This document shows, one piece after another, positions 17,281 through 25,843 of a stretch of 64,000 nucleotides of DNA. Source of the stretch: Eggerthellaceae bacterium (GTDB lineage: Bacteria > Actinomycetota > Coriobacteriia > Coriobacteriales > Eggerthellaceae); NCBI GenBank assembly GCA_017432445.1, contig JAFRJC010000137.1, positions 203,548-267,547 on the forward strand. Reading direction: 5' to 3'. Both the position numbers and the translations under genes were made by a program. The stretch's first letter is position 1. Each line of letters begins with the position of its first letter. The notes beneath the pieces were generated by a model. It ran no database searches, had not been told where the DNA came from, and saw nothing but the letters and a program-made list of their open reading frames with translations.

Positions 17281-18519
17281 ATGGCAAAAGACGATAGGCA
17301 AAACAGCGCGTCTCAAGCGCGCGTGTACAAGGCAAACGCGGTTCACAAGCGCCGTGCAGGTAAGCCTTTGCAAGCGCGCGACGAAAATCCCGACGTCCGC
17401 TCCGATTCCGTCGAGGCCGAGGTCGAGCTTGATGCCGTGCAAGGGGCTGAAACCAAAGAGACGACGGAGTCCGTCGATCGCTTCGGAACCGCAGCCGATT
17501 CTCGATCAGGTTCCGGATCTGAAGACGCAGCCAAGGTGACTGCCGATGCTGTTGAGCCTGCGAAGCCAGATGCCAGCACCGCTTCTCCTTCCGATACGAT
17601 CAGCGATGGCGAAGGCGTCGAAGATGGAGACGACGGTTTAGCGTATTCCCAAGAAGACGGCGAAGCCGACGGAGAAAGCGCATCCGCAAAGCGAACGCGC
17701 CCTAAAGCCGATCCGAAAACCCGTGCAAAGCGCATAGCGATCGCGATTGTGGCCATTTTGGTGATCTCGGCAGTGGCTTTAGCCAGTTACCTTGCATGGG
17801 ATCGGTGGGGCAGGTACGACGATGCATCTGATATCCAAGGTCAATGGTATGTCGAAGGCACCGCCACGTCCATCGTCATTGACGGGCAGACCATGCAGCT
17901 TGCCGACGATGTGGCCTATAACTACGAGATCGACCCGCAGGAGAAGACCATCCGTTTCTGGTTCGGCAGCTGGGAGGGTGAAGGTCGTTACCGCTTTAGC
18001 GATGACAGACAGCGTCTGCTGATCATCGATGGGCAGTATAGCGGCGTGGGCAACTTGTTCGATGACCTATTCGTATCGTTCGATGCTATGGCAACCGTCG
18101 GTTCCCAACGGCCTGCAGCGGCATCTCAAAGCGAATCTGCGGCTGCAGTTGATTCTGGCTCTTCTGTCGAGGCGAGCAGTTCTGGGGAAAGCCAGCAAGC
18201 GACCGACCAGGCGGTTTCGTCCGCACAAAATGCTGACCAATCATCGGAAGGTACGTCGGGGCTTGGGAAGGATGTCAGCTTGTTCAACCGCCAAGCCGAT
18301 CCGGAAGCGCTCAAGGCCAAGGAGGCTGCTGAAGAGGCGGCAAGGGTCAAGGCCGAGCGCGAAGCCAAGGCTGCGGCCGAAGCGGAAGCGGCGGAAGCTG
18401 CCGAATATGGCTACTATGACGGCGGCGAGGAGTACGACGAGTCATCGGAGTACGCCTACGACGAAGGCGCAGACGAGGGCGATCAGTCTGACTCGGATGA
18501 TGAGGAAGACCAGGCTTAG
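17281..18519 (+). CDS. Single-pass membrane protein with acidic, low-complexity flanks
   Basis: Residues 1-145 are charged and Ser/Glu-rich, then a basic stop (RAKR) and a transmembrane helix (IAIAIVAILVISAVALASYLAW) lead into an extracytoplasmic domain of about 100 residues (DIQGQWYVEGTATSIVIDG..., FWFGSWEGEGRYRFSDD). That domain looks like the small lipocalin-like beta domain often found in Coriobacteria. The tail is an Ala/Glu/Lys coiled coil followed by Tyr/Asp/Glu repeats. The start is uncertain: neither the ATG at 17281 nor the in-frame TTG at 17236 (its CCGGAGG is too close) has a well-spaced Shine-Dalgarno. It ends four bases before the next gene. Confidence 0.65.
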   Translation: MAKDDRQNSASQARVYKANAVHKRRAGKPLQARDENPDVRSDSVEAEVELDAVQGAETKETTESVDRFGTAADSRSGSGSEDAAKVTADAVEPAKPDASTASPSDTISDGEGVEDGDDGLAYSQEDGEADGESASAKRTRPKADPKTRAKRIAIAIVAILVISAVALASYLAWDRWGRYDDASDIQGQWYVEGTATSIVIDGQTMQLADDVAYNYEIDPQEKTIRFWFGSWEGEGRYRFSDDRQRLLIIDGQYSGVGNLFDDLFVSFDAMATVGSQRPAAASQSESAAAVDSGSSVEASSSGESQQATDQAVSSAQNADQSSEGTSGLGKDVSLFNRQADPEALKAKEAAEEAARVKAEREAKAAAEAEAAEAAEYGYYDGGEEYDESSEYAYDEGADEGDQSDSDDEEDQA

Positions 18520-18523
18520 GCCA

Positions 18524-18955
18524 ATGGAAAGTCCTCCGATTGCCATTTCCTCCATCGTCGTGAGGCGCGGTCGCCTCACGTGCGAGATAGAAGTGCCCGA
18601 TGCGCGATTCAGGTACACGAATCCCCAGATTGCCCAGCGCGCACTCGAAGCTTATCCGTCGCTTTCACGCCACGCATGCGTGAACGCCGAGGGGCGCACG
18701 TTCGATTGCGTGATCGAGCACACTTCGATTGCGCATCTGCTGGAGCATCTTGCGGTGGAATTGCAGACTCGAGCTGTCGATAACCCGCAGGCTGTGTTCG
18801 TGGGCACGAGCGAGTGGTTGGATGAAGCTTCGGGCAAAGCATGCGTGCAGCTTAGTTTCTGCGACGACCTCGAAGCTCTGCGCGCCCTCAAGGAAGCGGC
18901 ACAAATCATTAACGGCTTGTTGGTATCCCCGTCGACGCCCATCTTTGAGGACTGA
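18524..18955 (+). CDS. Small protein resembling the N-terminal domain of cyanophycin synthetase
   Basis: The ATG at 18524 opens a 143-residue frame four bases after the previous stop, so the two are probably co-transcribed. The segment IEHTSIAHLLEHLAVELQTRA resembles the conserved (H)LLEHVALELQ motif of the N-terminal domain of CphA-type cyanophycin synthetases, together with an upstream LEAYPSL region. No ATP-grasp or Mur-ligase domain is attached. A free-standing copy of this domain cannot polymerise amino acids by itself, so its role is unknown. The assignment is by motif only. Confidence 0.55.
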   Translation: MESPPIAISSIVVRRGRLTCEIEVPDARFRYTNPQIAQRALEAYPSLSRHACVNAEGRTFDCVIEHTSIAHLLEHLAVELQTRAVDNPQAVFVGTSEWLDEASGKACVQLSFCDDLEALRALKEAAQIINGLLVSPSTPIFED

Positions 18956-19013
18956 GTACATTTAACGTAGCAACACGCTTTCTTAACAGAGCTGTGCTAA
19001 CCTGAGGCACATT

Positions 19014-20285
19014 ATGGATGCACACATTAAATTTGAAACAGCCCCCGATAAGGTGGCGAGGCGCATAACCAAGATGCGCCCTTCGGCGGTCCGTCTGCTC
19101 TTTGCGGCTGCCAACCGTCCCGATATCATCTCTCTCGCAGGCGGCATGCCCGACGTGTCGCTTTTGCCCAAAAGCGCAGTACGCAAAGCAGCCAAGGCAG
19201 CCCTGGACGATCAGGCGGTCACACTGCAGTACGGCAGCACGAACGGGCTGCCCGAAACTGCGAAGGCGTTCTGCGATATCGTGCGCGACATAGGCATTCG
19301 CCATAAGCCAGAAAACGTCATCATAACCACGGGAGCGCAAGAAGCGCTCGATCTCATCGGCAAGACGTTTCTGGATCCTGGCGATATCTGCCTGACGGAA
19401 GGCCCCACATACCTGGGTGCGCTGCAAGCGTTTTCTGCCTACGAGCCCGATATCAGGACCATTCCGTTCGATGACCAAGGCATGCGCATGGATTTGCTCG
19501 AAGAGGAGCTCGAGCGAATCGGCAAGGACAACCCGCGTTTGAAGTTCCTCTACACTATCCCGAACTTCCAAAACCCGGGTGGCGTCACCATGTCCCCGGA
19601 CCGCCGCAAGCGTTTGATCGAGCTTTCGCACGAGTACGGCTTCATCGTGGTCGAAGATGATCCGTATGGACGTCTGCGCTATGAGGGGGGCCATTGCCTA
19701 CCCCTGCGGGCGCTCGACGAGAGCGTTATCTATCTGGGCACCATTTCGAAGATGTTCGCCGCTGGCCTGCGCGTCGGCTGGATCATGGCCACTCCGGGCG
19801 TCATCGGCAAGATCAACCTGGCCAAACAGGGTACTGACCTCAGCGGTTCGGTATTCGACCAGAAGATGGCGGCGGCCTATTTCACCGAAACGCCCTGGCA
19901 GCATACGTTGCAGAAGTTCGTGAAGACTTACGACAGGCGTAGGCGGGCTATGCTGGCCGCGCTCGAGGAGTATTTCCCTCCCGAGGTCACATGGACCCAT
20001 CCCGAGGGTGGCTTCTTCGTATGGGTCACGTTGCCTCCTTATGTAGACACGGGGTCAATGCTTGCCGAGGCGCTGGACCATGGTGTCATCTACACGCCAG
20101 GTGATGGTTTTTACCCTGATGGCAAGCAAGGCCACAATTGCATGCGCATCGCGTTCTGCTACGAGTCGCCCGAGAACATCAACGAAGCGATTCGCCGTCT
20201 GGCCGAGGTGATTGAAGACAGGCTTGAGCTGTATCGCGCCTTCATCGCCGCCGGCGCCCTGCCGAACGCCGGGGTGGCTGAATAA
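19014..20285 (+). CDS. PLP-dependent aminotransferase (class I, 2-aminoadipate/aromatic type)
   Basis: This 423-residue fold type I aminotransferase is like the LysN/MocR-derived group. It has LAGGMPD near residue 40, the substrate loop VTLQYGSTNGLPE, YTIPNFQNPGG (the family's NPTG region), VVEDDPYGRLRYEG, the Lys in YLGTISKMFAAGLRVGW that forms the Schiff base, and the C-terminal Arg in NCMRIAFCYES. No DNA-binding domain is attached. GAGG precedes the ATG at 19014. Substrate is uncertain (2-aminoadipate, branched-chain or aromatic amino acids). It precedes ddl by 60 bases. Confidence 0.88.
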   Translation: MDAHIKFETAPDKVARRITKMRPSAVRLLFAAANRPDIISLAGGMPDVSLLPKSAVRKAAKAALDDQAVTLQYGSTNGLPETAKAFCDIVRDIGIRHKPENVIITTGAQEALDLIGKTFLDPGDICLTEGPTYLGALQAFSAYEPDIRTIPFDDQGMRMDLLEEELERIGKDNPRLKFLYTIPNFQNPGGVTMSPDRRKRLIELSHEYGFIVVEDDPYGRLRYEGGHCLPLRALDESVIYLGTISKMFAAGLRVGWIMATPGVIGKINLAKQGTDLSGSVFDQKMAAAYFTETPWQHTLQKFVKTYDRRRRAMLAALEEYFPPEVTWTHPEGGFFVWVTLPPYVDTGSMLAEALDHGVIYTPGDGFYPDGKQGHNCMRIAFCYESPENINEAIRRLAEVIEDRLELYRAFIAAGALPNAGVAE

Positions 20286-20345
20286 TAAAGAACACCGAAG
20301 GGGGACAGCCCCATTCGACGACTCTTCCGAGGAATGGAGTAGGTA

Positions 20346-21335
20346 ATGGCTAAAGTCGCAGTACTGATGGGCGGCAAATCGTTTGAACGTGAGTTTTCGC
20401 TGATAAGCGGCAGGAATATCTGTGCAGCGCTGGAAGAGGCGGGACATCGCACCGTGCCTTTGGACACGAATGCCCAATTGGTGCCCACCCTGCGCAGCGA
20501 GCGGCCGGATGTCGTGTACAACGCGCTGCACGGCAAGCACGGCGAGGACGGAACGATTCAGAGCCTGCTCGAGTTTTTGGAGATACCCTTTGTCGGTTCG
20601 CCCGCAAGCGTATGCCATCGCTCTTGGAACAAGGACGCGCTGCATTCCTCGATTAACAAATACCGTCAGATTTCCGGTGAAGTCGACGGCGTGGCCTCAT
20701 GGCCTCCGGGTGTTTACATCGCCGCCGATGCGTTCAAGCAAATGGGCGCGGCAACTGCCCTCGACCTCATCGAAAAGCGCATCCCCGGAGGTTACCCCGT
20801 GTGCGTGAAGCCTGCACATGGCGGGTCGGCATTGGGCGTTCATCGCGTTGATTGCCAGGACGACCTGGGCGAGGCGATTCTCGACGCGCTTTCTTACGAT
20901 GATGCGGTGAACATCGAGCAATGGGTCGAAGGAGTCGAGCTTGCCGTGTCGATCATCGGCACTGGATGGGATGCTCGAGCGCTGCCTCCCGTGGAGATCG
21001 TGCCGCGCCGTGGTTTCTTCGATGCAGAGGCGCGCTTGAACCATGAGCTCGTCGACTTCTATTGCCCGGTGCGCTTGGGATCGCTGTGGAGCAACGAGGA
21101 GGAAGCTCAAGCAATCCGCGCCGAAATCGAGCGCGCTGCGCTGGAGGTCTACCGTGCATACAGCGTCGTCGACTTGGGCCGCATCGACATGATTTGGGAT
21201 GGCGGAGCCGCCCGTTGCTTCGAGGTGGACGTATCGCCCGGCATGACCGACCACTCGCTGTTCCCCGCCGCCGTACAGGCAGCTGGCCTCACGCTTGCCG
21301 AGGTGCTCGACGAATTGGTGTCGCAGTACGCTTAA
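20346..21335 (+). CDS. ddl: D-alanine--D-alanine ligase
   Basis: This ATP-grasp enzyme joins two D-Ala for peptidoglycan. It starts MAKVAVLMGGKSFEREFSLISG, the family's Gly-rich loop with the Glu that binds the first D-Ala. ALHGKHGEDGTIQ follows, then KPAHGGSALGV (ATP-binding Lys and flexible loop) and the C-terminal metal site RIDMIW...FEVDVSPGMTDHSL. At 329 residues it is slightly shorter than E. coli DdlB-type relatives plus linker, but all domains are present. A short REP-like GGGGGACAGCCCC precedes it. The D-Ala/D-Lac specificity position cannot be read with certainty. Confidence 0.9.
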   Translation: MAKVAVLMGGKSFEREFSLISGRNICAALEEAGHRTVPLDTNAQLVPTLRSERPDVVYNALHGKHGEDGTIQSLLEFLEIPFVGSPASVCHRSWNKDALHSSINKYRQISGEVDGVASWPPGVYIAADAFKQMGAATALDLIEKRIPGGYPVCVKPAHGGSALGVHRVDCQDDLGEAILDALSYDDAVNIEQWVEGVELAVSIIGTGWDARALPPVEIVPRRGFFDAEARLNHELVDFYCPVRLGSLWSNEEEAQAIRAEIERAALEVYRAYSVVDLGRIDMIWDGGAARCFEVDVSPGMTDHSLFPAAVQAAGLTLAEVLDELVSQYA

Positions 21336-21519
21336 GGCTGGGCGCAAGCGCAGCCATTGATGAGACAGGCATGTCGGGTACCTCCTGCCACATCCTGCCA
21401 GGCTTCAGAACGATATAGTCAAGTGGAAATTGGCCATCAGACGGCTCTGCATGCGATGCGGATGCGTTATAAACCGACGGTTACGTAACAAATTGGATGT
21501 ATCTTCGCCCCCGATGGGT

Positions 21520-21546
21520 TTGCATACCGTCGGGGGCGCGTATAAT
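21520..21546 (+). promoter_or_regulatory. Promoter of the YtxH gene
   Basis: TTGCAT (21520-21525) and a perfect TATAAT (21541-21546) are 15 bases apart, or 16 if TTTGCA is taken. The start point would fall near 21553, about 35 bases before the ATG at 21589. The spacer lies in the right arm of a GC hairpin (CGCCCCCGA...TCGGGGGCG, about 21506-21540) that may be the ddl terminator. Confidence 0.6.
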
Positions 21547-21588
21547 CTGCTTTATCGCAATTCGAACATCCATTGCAAGGAGGATCGC

Positions 21589-21936
21589 ATGGGCAAGATT
21601 AGTAGCTTTTTCACGGGCGCAGCCATAGGCATTGCAGCTGCTCTGCTGTTCGCACCTAAGACCGGCGAGGAAACGCGCGCGCTCGTCACCGAGAAGGCTA
21701 ACGCCGTGGTAGGCGAGGCCAAGGACTTCGCCGACGGCATCCCGGGCTCTGCTCAGGACGCTTTCAAGGCCGTTCAAAGCAAGGGTCAGGAGTTCGCCTC
21801 CAACGTTCAGGCTCCCGCTCCCGCCCAGCCCGATGACGAGCTGCGTGAGAAGATCGAAGCAGCCCGCAAGCGCATCGCCGCCCAGGTGGCCGAGAACGCC
21901 GAGGAAAGCAAGTCCGTCGAGGTTGCAGCCGAATAG
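21589..21936 (+). CDS. YtxH-domain envelope/stress protein
   Basis: The ATG at 21589 follows AAGGAGG and gives a 115-residue protein. It starts with a hydrophobic segment (FFTGAAIGIAAALLFAPKTGEETR), which is the YtxH family hallmark, followed by an amphipathic Ala/Lys/Glu helix rich in coiled-coil residues. The family is linked to general stress and envelope functions, and its biochemical role is unknown. It has its own promoter at 21520-21546 and is followed by a hairpin at 22005-22035. The PRC-barrel gene comes next, suggesting a small envelope cluster. Confidence 0.8.
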   Translation: MGKISSFFTGAAIGIAAALLFAPKTGEETRALVTEKANAVVGEAKDFADGIPGSAQDAFKAVQSKGQEFASNVQAPAPAQPDDELREKIEAARKRIAAQVAENAEESKSVEVAAE

Positions 21937-22004
21937 GCGGGTCAATCTGCCGATACGGCGTTAACAAGCCCGCTGTTAAACGGGCGTAAGACACCCGGCA
22001 ATGA

Positions 22005-22035
22005 CGTGCGCCCAAGAGCATCGCTTGGGCGCACG
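22005..22035 (+). terminator. Hairpin between YtxH and PRC-barrel genes
   Basis: CGTGCGCCCAAG (22005-22016) pairs perfectly with CTTGGGCGCACG (22024-22035). The tail CTCTTATTTG has only a weak T-run, so it could attenuate rather than fully stop transcription into the next gene. A second smaller stem (GCCCG/CGGGC) precedes it at about 21968-21985. Confidence 0.55.
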
Positions 22036-22055
22036 CTCTTATTTGAGGATTGTTC

Positions 22056-22898
22056 ATGTCAGGTCAGCTCATAACTACGAAATCGCTCATGGGAATGCGT
22101 GCCGTTACGCAAGCCAAGGCCAAGAAGATCGGCAAGGTCCGCCATGTCGTCTTCCATCCCTCCGAGAAACGCGTCATCGGCCTCATGGTCAAGCGCCCAG
22201 ATGCGGCGCTCATGTTCCACCGTAAAGACCTGTTTGTGACTCTCGATGGATTCCATGTCGAAGAGGGTCAGCTGGTCGTTCACGACGATGCAAACGCAAC
22301 CGACCGAGGAGCCATAAAGGCGCTTGGCGTGAATTGGGACGATTGCGTCATATGGGCTGGAATGCCGGTGCTTACACAATCTGGGGAGCTGTTGGGATAC
22401 GTCGACGTCATCACGTTCGATCGCGAGACGGGCGCCGTGGACAGCTTTACCATCGAGAGCGGCGCGGCAAACGATGCAATCGTTGGCAAACGGGTCGTGC
22501 CGGCGCGCCTGGTGAAGGGCTTTAAACGCGGCGTGGGCATGGCGTTGGCTCCGATGGGGCAGTATGGCGGCGAAAACTCCGATGAAGCTACAGAGATCGG
22601 GGCAATACTGGTATCGGATGACGTCCTTGACCTCTCCATCGAAGGCGGCGCAGCAGCTGCCGCCGGCAAGGCTACGGCCATCGTTGCCGACAAAGCGAAG
22701 AAGGGCGCCGAAAAGGCCAAGGCGGCAGCTTCCGGGCAAGCGAAGCGCGCTAAGCCAACTGTGCAGAAAGTAGCCAAAGCAACGGGCGATGCGGTAGATG
22801 CCGGCACATTCGCCGTGGGCAAGCAGCTAGGCAAGGCCAGCGGTATGTTTGCAGCGTTCAAAGAGGAGTTCGACAAGGCCTCGAGGGGCGAGGAATAG
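22056..22898 (+). CDS. PRC-barrel domain protein with Ala/Lys-rich tail
   Basis: The ATG at 22056 (GAGG upstream) gives 280 residues. Two PRC-barrel-like units are visible: AKKIGKVRHVVFHPSEKRVIGLMV at about 25-48 and GELLGYVDVITFDRETGAVDSFTI at about 115-140. The last ~90 residues are a Lys/Ala-rich region (KAKKGAEKAKAAASGQAKRAK) like histone H1-type or surface-binding tails. PRC-barrels mediate protein interactions in RNA processing or photosynthetic complexes. No specific role can be given here. It is six bases upstream of the VTT gene. Confidence 0.75.
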   Translation: MSGQLITTKSLMGMRAVTQAKAKKIGKVRHVVFHPSEKRVIGLMVKRPDAALMFHRKDLFVTLDGFHVEEGQLVVHDDANATDRGAIKALGVNWDDCVIWAGMPVLTQSGELLGYVDVITFDRETGAVDSFTIESGAANDAIVGKRVVPARLVKGFKRGVGMALAPMGQYGGENSDEATEIGAILVSDDVLDLSIEGGAAAAAGKATAIVADKAKKGAEKAKAAASGQAKRAKPTVQKVAKATGDAVDAGTFAVGKQLGKASGMFAAFKEEFDKASRGEE

Positions 22899-22903
22899 CA
22901 CGC

Positions 22904-23686
22904 ATGGCCAGCAGCGACAAAAAAGACTCGAAAAGCGAGGAATCCCTCCGCCAACGGTTGGTTGAGAAGTCGCACGAGCGGACCACGGTGCGCGGCCGCG
23001 AGATGGATCGCGCCACCCTGTTCAAGTTCATTGGCTTGATCGCTTTTCTAGTGATTATGGTCGTCATCGTCATCGCGGTGTGGCCTTATGTCGCCGACGT
23101 GTTTTCCGAAGGCGGGGTAAGGCGCTTAGTCGAGCGCATGCGCGACGCGGGTCCTTTGGGCGTGCTGATCCTGCTGGGCATGCAGTTTCTGCAAGTGGTC
23201 GTCGCGTTTATTCCCGGCGAGGTCGTGCAGCTGGCAGCGGGCCTGATGTATGGGCCACTACTTGGTTCGGCGGTCATACTCTTGGGCTGCGTCATTTCCA
23301 GCAGCATCATCTTCCAGCTCGTTCATAAGCTGGGCGCGCCGTTCGTCCAGGGTATGGTGCCCACCGAGTACCTGGAGAAGTTCCGTCGTTTCGAGGAGAC
23401 GGGCAAGCTCGACGTCATAGTGTTCATCCTGTTCCTCATCCCAGGGCTTCCCAAAGACGTGTTCACCTATATCGTGCCCCTGACCGATATGGAGTACAAG
23501 AAGTTCATCGGGCTTACGACCGTGGGCCGCATACCCGGCGTTTTGGCCTCCACCTATACCGCTTCCGGTTTGGCAAATGGCCAGATTGTCGGCCCTATCG
23601 TGATCGTGTCCATCGTAGCCGTCGCGGCCGTCATCGGCGTCTTGTTCCGTGACAGGATTATGGACGCACTCGGCGGGAAGAGGTAA
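22904..23686 (+). CDS. TVP38/TMEM64 (VTT/DedA-like) membrane protein
   Basis: This 260-residue polytopic membrane protein has a basic N-terminal ~45 residues, then at least five hydrophobic segments. The VTT signature runs from FIPGEVVQLAAGLMYGPLLGS to FLIPGLPKDVFTYIVPL. The family resembles DedA proteins linked to lipid scrambling and transport, but activity is unproven here. It lies between the PRC-barrel gene (5-base gap) and the TM2 gene (3-base gap), so the three form one operon. Confidence 0.85.
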   Translation: MASSDKKDSKSEESLRQRLVEKSHERTTVRGREMDRATLFKFIGLIAFLVIMVVIVIAVWPYVADVFSEGGVRRLVERMRDAGPLGVLILLGMQFLQVVVAFIPGEVVQLAAGLMYGPLLGSAVILLGCVISSSIIFQLVHKLGAPFVQGMVPTEYLEKFRRFEETGKLDVIVFILFLIPGLPKDVFTYIVPLTDMEYKKFIGLTTVGRIPGVLASTYTASGLANGQIVGPIVIVSIVAVAAVIGVLFRDRIMDALGGKR

Positions 23687-23689
23687 CCG

Positions 23690-23974
23690 GTGGCTCAAGA
23701 CTACTTACTGCATTCCCAGAAGAGCAAAAGCCACGTGGTCGCGGGGTTGCTGGCCATATTCCTCGGCGTATTCGGCGTGCACAAGTTTTACCTCGGCTGC
23801 AATCAGTCGGGATTCGTCATGCTGGCCGTAACGGTGTTGGGCAGCTTGTTCACCTTGGGTTTGGCGGCGGCCGTCATGCAGGTCATCGGCCTCATCGAAG
23901 GCGTCATTTACCTCTCGAAATCGCAAGACGAATTCGATGCGACTTATGTCAACGGCAAGCGCGACTGGTTCTAA
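23690..23974 (+). CDS. TM2 domain-containing protein
   Basis: The GTG at 23690 starts a 94-residue protein with the TM2 domain: VAGLLAIFLGVFGVHKFYLGC (first helix and the GxxGxHxFYLG signature), a second helix around FVMLAVTVLGSLFTLGLAAAV, and a short conserved tail (IEGVIYLSKSQDEFDATYV). It is the last gene of the envelope operon. The role of bacterial TM2 proteins is not established. Confidence 0.85.
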   Translation: MAQDYLLHSQKSKSHVVAGLLAIFLGVFGVHKFYLGCNQSGFVMLAVTVLGSLFTLGLAAAVMQVIGLIEGVIYLSKSQDEFDATYVNGKRDWF

Positions 23975-24055
23975 ATACTGTAAGAGCTCAGGATTATCGA
24001 GCCATCGAGATGAGGGCATAAACGAATCTGGCGCGCGTCATATTCGTCCATTAGT

Positions 24056-24081
24056 TACAATGGGTAGAACGTAAACGTTTA
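24056..24081 (+). promoter_or_regulatory. Candidate promoter -10 and palindromic operator before the aldolase gene
   Basis: A TACAAT -10-like box (24056-24061) is followed, right where transcription should begin, by the perfect palindrome TAAACGTTTA (24072-24081), shortly before the Shine-Dalgarno AGGAGG. The palindrome's AACGTT centre is like LacI-family operators. A good -35 box is not obvious. Confidence 0.4.
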
Positions 24082-24094
24082 ACGAGGAGGAACA

Positions 24095-25045
24095 ATGCCT
24101 ACCATTACCCGTGATCAGGTGAAGGTGCCCGCCGACGTTTCGCCGGAGTTGCGTGAGACGTACATCGACAACTTTATGAAAGCGACGCGCGGCAGCGGTC
24201 ACCTGATGCTGTTCGCCTGCGATCAGAAAATCGAGCATCTGAACAAGGACTTCTACGATGGCGGCGATGAAATCGATTTGGCCGACTGCGAGCCCGAGCA
24301 CCTGTTCAAGATCGCCGATCAGGGAGTGTGTGGCGTGATGGCGGGTCAGCGTGGCCTCATTGCGCATTATGCTGCCGATTATCCCGAGATCAACTACCTG
24401 GTGAAGATGAATTCCAAAACCAACTTGATCAGGACCTCGCAAGAAGACCCGTATTCTCCTTTGCTGCACGGTTTCGATGCGGTTTTGTCCGTGCGCGATT
24501 CTGGCGTAAACATCGTTGGCGTGGGTTACACCATCTATCTGGGCAGTGAGTACGAGGCAACTATGATGGCCGAAGCCGGCGAGCTCATTGCCGAAGCCCA
24601 CGCCGAGGGCCTGCTCGTCGTGTTATGGATTTATCCGCGTGGCAAGGCCGTCACAGCCGAGAAAGACCCCGATCTCATCGCTGGCGCTGCGGGCGTAGCC
24701 TTGTGCTTGGGAGCCGATTTCGTGAAAGTCAACCCACCCAAGCCCATCGGCGAAGATACCCGCACTCCGGCAGAAGCTCTTGCTGTTGCCACGAAAGCTT
24801 CCGGTCGTACCGGCTTGGTGTGCGCTGGCGGATCCACCGTCGAAGCCGAGACCTTCCTCACACAGCTTTACGACCAGATTCATGTGGGTGGTGCCGTGGG
24901 CAATGCCACTGGCCGCAACATCCACCAGCGCTCGTTGGATGAGGCTGTGCGCCTGACCAAGGCCATCAGCTCCATCACGTTGGCTGACTACAGCGTGGCC
25001 GACGCGTTGGCCGTCTTCAATGGCGAAAGGGATTTCACTCTCTAA
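24095..25045 (+). CDS. Class I fructose-bisphosphate aldolase-like (DhnA/FbaB family)
   Basis: This 316-residue TIM-barrel aldolase carries LMLFACDQKIEHL (phosphate/active site Asp), VLWIYPRGKA, the Schiff-base Lys in DFVKVNPP, and CAGGSTVEAE plus GGAVGNATGRNIHQR, the phosphate-binding loops of the archaeal-type class I enzymes. It would cleave fructose-1,6-bisphosphate to triose phosphates in glycolysis or gluconeogenesis. A related DeoC/LsrF-like substrate cannot be excluded. A strong AGGAGG precedes the ATG. The stop codon abuts that of the convergent YdcF-like gene with no intervening base. Confidence 0.85.
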   Translation: MPTITRDQVKVPADVSPELRETYIDNFMKATRGSGHLMLFACDQKIEHLNKDFYDGGDEIDLADCEPEHLFKIADQGVCGVMAGQRGLIAHYAADYPEINYLVKMNSKTNLIRTSQEDPYSPLLHGFDAVLSVRDSGVNIVGVGYTIYLGSEYEATMMAEAGELIAEAHAEGLLVVLWIYPRGKAVTAEKDPDLIAGAAGVALCLGADFVKVNPPKPIGEDTRTPAEALAVATKASGRTGLVCAGGSTVEAETFLTQLYDQIHVGGAVGNATGRNIHQRSLDEAVRLTKAISSITLADYSVADALAVFNGERDFTL

Positions 25046-25810
25046 TTAGAGATTTCCCTTGAGGAAGTCCTTCGAGATGCCAAAGGTCTCATAGAGCAAG
25101 TTGTTGGGCAGATACCACCAATTTGAGGGTGCAGCGATGCCATACGCATGGGCGATTCCCTGCTTGCGGGCGATTGCCGTGCCGCGAAACACGTGAAAGT
25201 TGTTGGTCACGATGCCAACCTGGTCTGTGTCGGGGTCGATGAAGGCCATGCTGTTCTGGATGTTTTCCACCGTGTTGGTCGATTTGTCCTCGATCGTTAT
25301 GCGGGCGGAATCAATTCCCCGCTCGATGAGATAACGAGCCATGACTTGCGCTTCGGGTTCTGGGTCGTTGAACACTTTTCCACCCGATACGATGCATTTC
25401 GTCTGCGGGTTAGCTTGTAAGTAGTTCGCAGCTGTGTCGAGCCGGTATTGGAGGACGACGCTCGGGCCGTCATTGCGGACTTGAGCGCCGAGTACGACGA
25501 CATAATCCAGGTCGTCAGGGCCTTGTGATCCGAAGCAGCTGATGGCCAGTCCTTGCGTTATCACACATATTGCCAGTGCGGCACAAGCGATGCCGGCTGC
25601 TGCACGCCGTAGCACAAGAGGAGCCATTTCCCACCAGCCGGCATGGAAGGCCCACGCATTGCCGAGCAGCAAGACGCCCAGCGCCAGCCAAACGGCGAAG
25701 AAGCTGGTACCCGACCACAGCATCATGATCGAGATTCCGTACGCCAGGCAGGCGATGCCCGCAATTGCCAGTACCAAAACCACCGAAGGTCCTCCGTTCA
25801 TCCAGCTCAT
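25046..25810 (-). CDS. YdcF/SanA-family (DUF218) membrane protein
   Basis: The ATG at 25810 (AAAGGTG upstream) gives 254 residues. Three hydrophobic segments occupy residues 7-100. The DUF218 domain follows with DYVVVLGAQVRNDGPSVVLQYRLDTAANYL, CIVSGGKVFNDPEPEAQVMARYL and IGIVTNNFHVFRGTAIARKQG, matching the family's conserved Gly, Glu and His positions. Relatives include SanA (vancomycin sensitivity) and ElyC (envelope biogenesis), so an envelope role is likely but unproven. It shares a 33-base divergent promoter gap with the flavoprotein gene. Confidence 0.8.
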   Translation of the reverse strand: MSWMNGGPSVVLVLAIAGIACLAYGISIMMLWSGTSFFAVWLALGVLLLGNAWAFHAGWWEMAPLVLRRAAAGIACAALAICVITQGLAISCFGSQGPDDLDYVVVLGAQVRNDGPSVVLQYRLDTAANYLQANPQTKCIVSGGKVFNDPEPEAQVMARYLIERGIDSARITIEDKSTNTVENIQNSMAFIDPDTDQVGIVTNNFHVFRGTAIARKQGIAHAYGIAAPSNWWYLPNNLLYETFGISKDFLKGNL

Positions 25811-25824
25811 TAAAACACCTTTCC

Positions 25825-25837
25825 TTATACGTATAAT
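25825..25837. promoter_or_regulatory. Overlapping divergent -10 region (palindromic)
   Basis: TTATACGTATAA (25825-25836) is a perfect palindrome in the 33-base gap between two divergent genes and supplies a TATAAT-like box on each strand. On the plus strand TATAAT (25832-25837) ends six bases before the ATG at 25844. Transcription would therefore start at or next to the start codon, giving a leaderless or nearly leaderless mRNA. Confidence 0.45.
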
Positions 25838-25843
25838 GGAGCC

